A DNA stretch of 33,172 bases from Alphaproteobacteria bacterium (GTDB taxonomy: Bacteria > Pseudomonadota > Alphaproteobacteria > Paracaedibacterales > VGCI01), in assembly GCA_021323455.1 (NCBI GenBank), contig JAJONN010000036.1, positions 1-33,172 of the forward strand. The letters are read 5' to 3'. Below are positions 10,204 through 17,794 of the stretch, piece by piece (positions within the stretch are counted from its first letter, which is position 1; the number at the start of each line of letters is the position of its first letter). The translations under genes and the position numbers were made by a program. The notes below the pieces were generated by a model. That model was given only the letters and a program-made list of their open reading frames with translations, ran no database searches and had not been told where the DNA came from.

Positions 10204-10971
10204 TTATAGATTCAGAAATCTATCGATCATTGCATTGACTTGGCTTGGAACTTCTAATGTAGCCCAAGGCCCTGAGTTGACAACTTTTCCAGTTGTTAAA
10301 TGGGGGCATAGATTTCGCAATGAAGGCTCAGAGCAGAAAGGATGGCTTGATTGAATGTTCAGTATAGGCATAGTGCAGTTCTGTATTTTATCGTGACTTG
10401 CGCCATCCCATTCAAGCAGGTCTCGATAGGTAGAAATAAGAGCTGGCCTTGAGATCATGTCGAAAGCTTTGATCGCCATCAGTTTGTCTTCTTTTGCAGC
10501 CTTAACCATTACAGATTCAACGAGCTGTTGTGAAAAGTTTTTCATGTCAGGGTCTTGCAATTCTTCAATATGGTTCTGTATAAGCTGCTTGACCCAAGAC
10601 TCCATCAATAGAGGAGGATCTATGAGAACGAGTTTAGACACCAGGCCAGGGTTCATATTCGCTAATTCAACGGCAATCACGCCTCCATAATTCAACCCTA
10701 CGACAGTTGCTTCTTTTATTGTAAGCTTTTGGCATAAAGAGAGGAGGTCTTCGGCATAAATCGACGCTGCATAATGCGTCTTCGGCTTGTCGCTCTCACC
10801 ATGTCCCCGTAAATCAACATTAATAACTCTGCCTTTCTGGGAGAGATGATGAAATGGATGTTTCATAAAATGAAGGTTGCCACCAGCATTATGGATAAGG
10901 ATAAATGATTGTTTACCTGTCCCCTTTATAAAATAATTTAAACTGATGCCATTACATAATATTTCTGGCAT
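10204..10971 (-). CDS. Alpha/beta hydrolase-fold protein with apparently degenerate catalytic residues
   Basis: 255 aa; LNYFIKGTGKQSFILIHNAGGNLHFMKHPF, RVINVDLRGHGESDKP and a nucleophile-elbow equivalent ATVVGLNYGGVIAVELA are alpha/beta hydrolase hallmarks. Confidence 0.85.
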   Translation of the reverse strand: MPEILCNGISLNYFIKGTGKQSFILIHNAGGNLHFMKHPFHHLSQKGRVINVDLRGHGESDKPKTHYAASIYAEDLLSLCQKLTIKEATVVGLNYGGVIAVELANMNPGLVSKLVLIDPPLLMESWVKQLIQNHIEELQDPDMKNFSQQLVESVMVKAAKEDKLMAIKAFDMISRPALISTYRDLLEWDGASHDKIQNCTMPILNIQSSHPFCSEPSLRNLCPHLTTGKVVNSGPWATLEVPSQVNAMIDRFLNL

Positions 10972-11141
10972 TTCTTTTTGTTACCTCTCCGCTTTAAGAA
11001 CAAAAGCACCTTCTAGCTTATAAAGTCTATCCTTCTTGAAAAAGCATGCCAACAGGATTTCGTCAATTTTTTCTATTTTTTAAAGAAATTAACGATTTGT
11101 TTCCATTTTTTACCATAAATTAAAAAGTGAAAGGAAAATCC

Positions 11142-13148
11142 ATGGGCTTCAGTATATATGCTCTTTCGGTCGCTGTGTTTGCGTTTTGCCTTTTGTTCCT
11201 GCCTCACTTAAACAGGGACAATCGGTGGACACGCCTGGCTATCATTGGGGTTGTATCTATTTTTTGGGCACGCTACATGGTGTGGCGTTTGTTTGATACG
11301 GTCCTCCCTGTCCCAATGCTGACAGGTCTTGGACTTTGGATCTGGTTCTGTTTCTTCATTGAGCTTCTTGTTTCTGTGGAAAGCCTGATTTTCTATATTA
11401 CCTTGATGCGCCATTCAGACCGCAAAGCCCAGGCGGACAAGTACGAAAAAGCCTTACGTGCCTTGCCGGCGGAAGAGTTGCCGACGATTGATGTCTTTCT
11501 GCCGACCTATAATGAAGGCATAGAAGTCATTGAGCGGTCTATCCTTGGATGTTTGCACTTGGATTGGCCAAGAGACAAATTAAAAGTTTGGGTTTTGGAT
11601 GACGGCAAGCGGGATTGGGTGCAAGATTTTTGTGAAGAAGTTGGCGCTGGTTATATTCGCCGCAAGGAATGGGTTCACGCAAAAGCAGGCAATTTAAACC
11701 ATGCCTTTGAAGTCACTAGTGGTGATTTTATTGCCGTCTTTGATGCGGACTTTGTTCCTTTCCGGAATTTCCTCTACCGTACCGTTGGCTTTTTTATTGA
11801 CCCTAAAGTTGCTATTTTACAAACTCCTCAACATTTCTTTAATAAAGACTATGTTCAGTCTAATTTACATTTACATGACTCAGCTCCAGATGACCAACGC
11901 TTGTTTTTTGACGTCATGATGCCAGCGCGAGATGGATGGGATGCGGCTTTCTGGTGTGGCTCATGTAGCTTGACGCGGCGTGTGGCCATGCGTGAAGCGG
12001 GAGGTGTGCCGACTCGCTCCATCACAGAAGACTTGACAACAACTCTTGCCTTGTTACGCCACGGGTATATTACACGCTATCTTAACGAAAAATTAAGTCA
12101 TGGCCTCGCGCCAGAGTCCTTGCCAAGCTTGCTCACCCAACGCAAGCGGTGGTGCCGGGGGACAATTCAAACCATGTTTATGAAAGACGGTCCTGTAGGA
12201 CCTAATCTCAGATTTATCCACAGGCTCTTATTTTTTCCATGGCACTGGCTAATTAGCCCTTTTACACGTTTGTTCAGCTTTGTTGTCCCCATCGTGTTTT
12301 TGTGGACAGGCTTTCCGGCACTGCTCATTACCCACTATTCAGAGCTGATTTATTATCACTTTCCGGCGTATCTGGCGAACCTGTTTGTAACTCTTTGGTT
12401 GGCGCCACGGCACTATATCCCCTTGCTGAGCAGTTCCGTTGCTTCTTTGGAGGCCGTTCAGGTTATGCCAACAGTCATCAATAGTTTGGTTACGCCTTTC
12501 CGTAAAGAATTTGGCGTCACGCCGAAAGGACACATGGGACGCCCAAGTGGGCAACGCCGTATCCATCAATTCTCTTTTTGGATGAGTTTAACGTTACTTC
12601 TGTTAACCGCTGGGGGAATGCTGATCAATATCATTCCTGAAAATAGCCCGGTTTCTGAAGGTGGGTTTTTTCCAGTTGCTGCTATCTGGGCGACGATGAA
12701 CGTTTTCATGTTGATTGTCATGACGATGATCAGCGTTGAGCATCCACGCCCCCGAACAGATGAGCGTTTCCAGGTGAATGAAGAGGGGAGCCTGATTTTA
12801 AACGGTGAGACAATTTCTGTTCATGTTCATGATATTTCCCTTGGTGGCGCTCGGTTAAGCCTGGATGATTTGAAGCGTCATACTGTATCAGCCCACCAGC
12901 AGGTTACCCTTGAGATTCCCAATCTAGGGCCTGTAGCGTCAGAAGTGGTCCGAACAGATGAAGGTATCATCCATGTGCATTTTAAAGACCTTCAAGGTAA
13001 GTCCCGCCATGCGTTGATCCAGCATCTGTATACGGGTAGATATCACAATGCCAGCGCATTGAAGTACAATAACTTCTTGAAGCAGCTTTTTCACCGCATC
13101 TTTCATGACCATTCCCATCTTTATGTGCCGTCGAAGAAAGCGGAATGA
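11142..13148 (+). CDS. bcsA: Cellulose-synthase-like family 2 glycosyltransferase (BcsA-type) with C-terminal PilZ domain
   Basis: WVLDDGKRDWVQDF, FDADFVP, SITEDLTTTLALLRHGY, QRKRWCRGTIQ (QxxRW), then PilZ motifs RTDER (RxxxR) and DISLGG (DxSxxG). The track ORF begins at GTG 11127; ATG 11142 has a better RBS (AAAGGAAAA). Confidence 0.9.
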   Translation: MGFSIYALSVAVFAFCLLFLPHLNRDNRWTRLAIIGVVSIFWARYMVWRLFDTVLPVPMLTGLGLWIWFCFFIELLVSVESLIFYITLMRHSDRKAQADKYEKALRALPAEELPTIDVFLPTYNEGIEVIERSILGCLHLDWPRDKLKVWVLDDGKRDWVQDFCEEVGAGYIRRKEWVHAKAGNLNHAFEVTSGDFIAVFDADFVPFRNFLYRTVGFFIDPKVAILQTPQHFFNKDYVQSNLHLHDSAPDDQRLFFDVMMPARDGWDAAFWCGSCSLTRRVAMREAGGVPTRSITEDLTTTLALLRHGYITRYLNEKLSHGLAPESLPSLLTQRKRWCRGTIQTMFMKDGPVGPNLRFIHRLLFFPWHWLISPFTRLFSFVVPIVFLWTGFPALLITHYSELIYYHFPAYLANLFVTLWLAPRHYIPLLSSSVASLEAVQVMPTVINSLVTPFRKEFGVTPKGHMGRPSGQRRIHQFSFWMSLTLLLLTAGGMLINIIPENSPVSEGGFFPVAAIWATMNVFMLIVMTMISVEHPRPRTDERFQVNEEGSLILNGETISVHVHDISLGGARLSLDDLKRHTVSAHQQVTLEIPNLGPVASEVVRTDEGIIHVHFKDLQGKSRHALIQHLYTGRYHNASALKYNNFLKQLFHRIFHDHSHLYVPSKKAE

Positions 13149-13253
13149 AGATTCGTCTATCTTCTTGCAAATTTGATGGCGGGGAAGTGCCGCTGGTCTA
13201 TCCTCCAGTTGCAATCTAGCCATCTGTTCAGATTCTCTGTATGATCAGAGAAA

Positions 13254-13709
13254 ATGAGGAGCAGGCCCGTGATCCATACCCCTTTTAAAATTGACCCCCA
13301 GCTGGAAAAATCGAGCCTACTGGTTCAAGACCTACCCTTATCCCAACTTCGCCTTAAAAATGACTGCCGATTTCCCTGGGTAGTTTTAATTCCCCGCCGA
13401 CCTCAACTTACCGAAGTGTTTGATCTTGCACTCGAAGACCAGCGCCAGTTATGGTCTGAAATTATCAGTGTAGCACAGCACATGCATGACATTTTCCAAG
13501 CCCATAAGATGAACATTGAAACTTTAGGCAATAAAGTTCGCCAACTCCATATACACATTATTGCCCGTTATGAAAATGATGGCGCTTGGCCAAATTCTGT
13601 CTTAAATCATGGGAAGTCCGAATCCTATCTTCCTGAGGAAGTTACGAAAATTGTCCAAAAAATCTCGTCTTGTGGATCAACCGTTTCAGAAACACGCCCC
13701 TTGGGTTAA
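13254..13709 (+). CDS. HIT-domain protein (start possibly GTG at 13269)
   Basis: CRFPWVVLIPRRPQLTEVFDL and VRQLHIHIIARYENDGAWP (HxHxH histidine-triad motif). GTG 13269 is preceded by AGGAG at better spacing. Confidence 0.85.
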   Translation: MRSRPVIHTPFKIDPQLEKSSLLVQDLPLSQLRLKNDCRFPWVVLIPRRPQLTEVFDLALEDQRQLWSEIISVAQHMHDIFQAHKMNIETLGNKVRQLHIHIIARYENDGAWPNSVLNHGKSESYLPEEVTKIVQKISSCGSTVSETRPLG

Positions 13710-14032
13710 AGCAGCCCAAGTGCTTCTTTGCGCCTAAATTTTTCTCCATGACCCATAGGCTGACCAATTTTAGGTATAACCCGAGTTGTAGATCATTTCC
13801 AAGTCTCTCAAAATGGTATCTTTGGTCATAGAGCGCATCATTATTCTCCTTTAGTTAAAGACGTTACGTTATCATGGGGAGTTTTATGGGATGTTTATAG
13901 ATTTGTCAGATTTCTTGATTGCCCATAACGCGCTAAAACCTCATGAACTTATATACTTAACAAATCCTTAGCAAATTGGTTTGTACAATTTAGGAGGAGC
14001 ATAAAAACCGAGAGAGAGAGGGAAGAGGCACG

Positions 14033-15302
14033 ATGCTGGATACCCCTAAAGAAGATACCGACCCGAAGCAACAAGCTGAACCCTGTGTCATTTTCCGTGA
14101 TGAAGCGCTTGCCCATATTTCTACGCCAAATGATGTCAATAAAATTATCTCAGTTGTTGGGTCGGGGACATGGATTTTAATCGCCATGTTCGTCGTCATT
14201 GCGGGCATTGCTCTTGGATGGTTATTTTATGGTAGCATCCCGATTACACTTCAAGGACAAGGCATTCTTATCCCAAAAGGAGGAATCTTTAAGACCGTCA
14301 CCTCCCCAGAGGGTTTCAACATCATCGAAGGTTTACCTGTTCAAACAGGGCAAATTGTTGAAAAAGATCAGATTGTTGCTCTTTTAGATAACCCAGAATT
14401 GACAAAAACAATCGCGGTGCGTACGGAATATGTTGCAGACTTAAAAAAGAAGCGTGGGGATCTTGCGACGGATGCTGCTAAAAGTATCAAAGAAAAAACA
14501 GAGCATTATGAAAAACAAAAGAAAATCATTGAAGACAGCCTTAAAACAAAGGTTGACTATCAAAAACATCTTGAAACAAACCTTGAAAAGCAACGCATAC
14601 TCTTGGGAAAAGGTTATGCAAAGCAACAAAACGTCCTGGATATTGAAAGTCAGCTTAACGCTTTAAAAGAAGAAGATTTACGCAGTAAAGAAAAACTTGT
14701 CCAGCTTCAGAAAGACCTGCTGGTTGATCAGGAGAACTGGACGCAGAGGGAACGAGAAATTGTCCTCAAGCTTACGGATGAAGAGCGGGCCCTTGAGGAT
14801 TTAAAAACGCGCCAAGAAACAACAAAAACCATTAAAAGCCCCTTAAGGGGCAAAGTTATTGGCATCCACCATAAAATCAGAGACAGTGTTGCGGCAAACG
14901 AACCTTTGGTTACCTTGAGCCAAGGAGACGAAACTCAGCTTGATGCTTTAATTTACCTGAATCCCCTGGAAGGAAAAGAAGTCAAGGTTGGTATGGTCGT
15001 TTATATGATCCCAACCCATCTTGAGAAAGAGCATGTCGGTTATATCGAGGGAGAAGTCATTGAGGTATCTCCTTATCCAGAAACAGTTCGCAGCCTTATG
15101 TCAACCTTACAAAACGACAAGCCCGCCGATCAGCGCGCGTGTCAGCATCAAAAAGGATCACCAAAAAAACAAAAAATCTCCCATAGATTTTTTAAAGCTT
15201 TCCCCAGGGACATGGGTTTATGGGCGCGTGATTGTAGAGCGTCGATCTCCATTTGCCATCATCATTCCGGCAATCAAAAAAATGCTTGAGGTCATGCCAT
15301 GA
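14033..15302 (+). pseudogene. NHLM-type bacteriocin-system secretion protein (HlyD/periplasmic adaptor), frameshifted near 15105-15130
   Basis: The 14033..15289 frame gives CVIFRDEALAHISTPNDVNKIISVVGSGTW...GQGILIPKGGIFKTV (NHLM HlyD-like) with coiled coil and lipoyl-like halves. The expected C-terminus (SPPISARVSIKKD...LSPGTWVYGRVIVERRSPFAIIIPAIKKMLEVMP) lies in the +1 frame (ORF 15021..15302), whose stop overlaps the next start (ATGA). Confidence 0.75.
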
Positions 15303-17755
15303 TGCAGCGATTTAGAGTTTTCGTGCATTTCTTGGTATGCGCTCTTCTCTTGGCCATTTCTAAAAGGAAGGCGCTCTTATATGATTATTTCTTAAAAGAA
15401 TACCCAACGGATTGGAAGGCCCGCGGGCTGTCACGTGTCGCCAGATGCCTTGCGTACTCATGGTGCCTTGCCGTAGCACAACATGTTAGGCGTTCCGTTA
15501 GGATAAAGGGCATAACAGCTTGGCAATTTCTGTTGATGAAAGGTTATAATTGGTACCGGGCGATAAAAGCCTTTATGAAACTGGATATCAATCGAAAAAA
15601 AATCCACGAAACGCCAACGTTTTTGCAAATGGAAGCAACAGAATGTGGATCCATCTGTTTTTCAATTATTTTGGCTTATTATCGCCATGAATTAACACCT
15701 GAGGAAGCCCGTGCTGCTTGTGGTGTATCAAGGGATGGCAGCAAAGCTAGTCATATCATCCGTGCCGCACGACAATATAATATGTCTGCCAAAGGGTACA
15801 GTGTGCAGGATATCTCTGCTTTAGAGTCATGCCCGTTGCCGGCTATTATTCATTGGAACTTTGACCATTTTGTCGTCCTTGAAGGCCATAGAGGGAAGTA
15901 TTACTACATTAATGATCCGGCAACGGGCCGGCGGCGCGTCGAATTTGAAGAGTTTAACAAGAACTTTACAGGGATCGTGCTGGTTCTCACCCCAAATGAG
16001 GGCTTTATCCAAAAAAAACAGGAAAATGCCTTAGTAAAGTTTTTGTCCTTGTCTCTCCAAAGAGGCGTCAGCGGCATCCTGGCGGCTTTTTTCCTTAGCA
16101 TCTTGCAGGTCCTCCCCAGTCTCATGGTGGCATTTTCCAGCAAGATTTTTATTGATTATATCCTGGTTAAAAGCCTGTCTTATTGGCTTATTCCGTTAAC
16201 GCTCATATTGGCAGGGTTTGTGGTTTTGCAATCCCTTTTGATGTCATTACACCAGCGGCTACTTGTACGCTTAAGCATGCATTTTAAGTTAAGCTTGGAA
16301 AGCTTGATTGTACACAAGCTCTTTCATTTGCCTCTTCGTTTCTTTGACCAACGGTTTAGTGGTGATATTTTATACCGCCTTTCTGCAGCGGAAGATCTTT
16401 CCAATCTTCTGTCGCTTGAGATTATGGGGGCCTTGTCGAATGTTTTTGGGATTGTCATTTTTACGGTTGTTTTAAGCCAACTCTCGTTTCCCATGTTTTT
16501 TATTATGCTGATTTTCATTGGATTGCGTATCCTTGTTTTTTACCTATCCCGCAAAAGAATAGCGGAAACGAATATCCACTATCAGCAGCAATTCGGTAGG
16601 GTGGCTGGTATTGCTATGAATGGACTGGACATGATCGATACACTGAAGGCCAACAACCTGGAACATGTTTTTTTTAAAAACTGGGCGGCTAATCACGATA
16701 CGTTGTTAAACAAGCATCAAGAAGTAGCGCTCGTTGACCAACGGACCAACATCTTGTTGTTGAGCCTTGCGGGCCTTATGACTGTTGCCTTGTTATATCG
16801 TGGTACTTATCTGGTGATGGAGGAGTCAATTACGATTGGTACCTTAATGGCATTTATGGTTCTTGCTAATTACCTGGATGGCCCCTTAATGACCCTCTTG
16901 GGTTTTTCCAGCAAAATAGAAAAAATAAAGGGATCCATTAACCGATTTAACGATATTTTGTGTCACGAAAACCAGGAGCCCGAAGAGATCGGGATAGATG
17001 AAAATAGCCCGAACAGAAAAGAAATACCCCCTTTAACCCAAGAAATTATCTTGAAAGACGTGGGCTTTGGGTATGCCCCTCTTGATCCGCCGATCTTTCA
17101 TAACCTGAATCTAGTTATTCCACAAGGAAAAACAGTTGCCTTTGTTGGGATGAGTGGCTCTGGAAAATCCACCATTTCTAAAATTATCTGTGGCTTGTAC
17201 CCCATTTCATCTGGTGAGATCTTTTGGGATGGCATTCCGGTTCAAGACACCAGTGTGGCACAAAGAAATAAGCGCATTTCTCTTGTTGACCAAGATATTT
17301 ACTTATTTGACGGGACAGTAAGGGATAATTTAACCTCTTGGGAAAAAAATATTAATGATGAAATATTGATGGATGCCTTAAAACAGGTTGGTTTGTATGA
17401 TGAGTTATTACCGAGAGGGCTTTTAAATAGCCGCGTAGGAGAAAATGGTGCCAATTTAAGCGGCGGGCAACGCCAGCGCTTGGAGATAGCACGCGCCGTG
17501 CTTAGGAAAGCAGATGTATTGATTTTGGATGAAGCCACAAGCTCCCTTGATGTGCCGAATGAAACGCACATATTTGATTCCCTGGGCCAACTGGACATAA
17601 CCACAGTCATTATTGCCCATCGGCTCTCAACAATTCAAAAGTCAGACATCATTTATGTCATTAACGATGGAAAAGTTTCCCAATGCGGAAAGCATGCGGA
17701 TCTTGCTCAACAACCGGGCATTTATAAAGACTTGATGGAATTGGAATCAGCATGA
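15299..17755 (+). CDS. NHLM-type bacteriocin export ABC transporter with C39 peptidase, permease and ATPase domains
   Basis: 818 aa; C39 motifs TPTFLQMEATECGSICFSIILAYY, HWNFDHFVVLEGH, YYINDPATGRR; TM domain; Walker A GMSGSGKST; LSGGQRQR; Walker B LILDEATSSLD. Confidence 0.92.
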   Translation: MMQRFRVFVHFLVCALLLAISKRKALLYDYFLKEYPTDWKARGLSRVARCLAYSWCLAVAQHVRRSVRIKGITAWQFLLMKGYNWYRAIKAFMKLDINRKKIHETPTFLQMEATECGSICFSIILAYYRHELTPEEARAACGVSRDGSKASHIIRAARQYNMSAKGYSVQDISALESCPLPAIIHWNFDHFVVLEGHRGKYYYINDPATGRRRVEFEEFNKNFTGIVLVLTPNEGFIQKKQENALVKFLSLSLQRGVSGILAAFFLSILQVLPSLMVAFSSKIFIDYILVKSLSYWLIPLTLILAGFVVLQSLLMSLHQRLLVRLSMHFKLSLESLIVHKLFHLPLRFFDQRFSGDILYRLSAAEDLSNLLSLEIMGALSNVFGIVIFTVVLSQLSFPMFFIMLIFIGLRILVFYLSRKRIAETNIHYQQQFGRVAGIAMNGLDMIDTLKANNLEHVFFKNWAANHDTLLNKHQEVALVDQRTNILLLSLAGLMTVALLYRGTYLVMEESITIGTLMAFMVLANYLDGPLMTLLGFSSKIEKIKGSINRFNDILCHENQEPEEIGIDENSPNRKEIPPLTQEIILKDVGFGYAPLDPPIFHNLNLVIPQGKTVAFVGMSGSGKSTISKIICGLYPISSGEIFWDGIPVQDTSVAQRNKRISLVDQDIYLFDGTVRDNLTSWEKNINDEILMDALKQVGLYDELLPRGLLNSRVGENGANLSGGQRQRLEIARAVLRKADVLILDEATSSLDVPNETHIFDSLGQLDITTVIIAHRLSTIQKSDIIYVINDGKVSQCGKHADLAQQPGIYKDLMELESA

Positions 17756-17794
17756 AAGGGGCCATGTTATGAGCCTTATAAAGAGGTAAGCGTC

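Noticed and set aside
14199-14666. Alternative-frame ORFs inside the HlyD gene (14199..14387, 14454..14666, 14441..14629)
   Set aside because: Shadow ORFs from the A-rich coiled-coil coding region; the sense frame matches HlyD.
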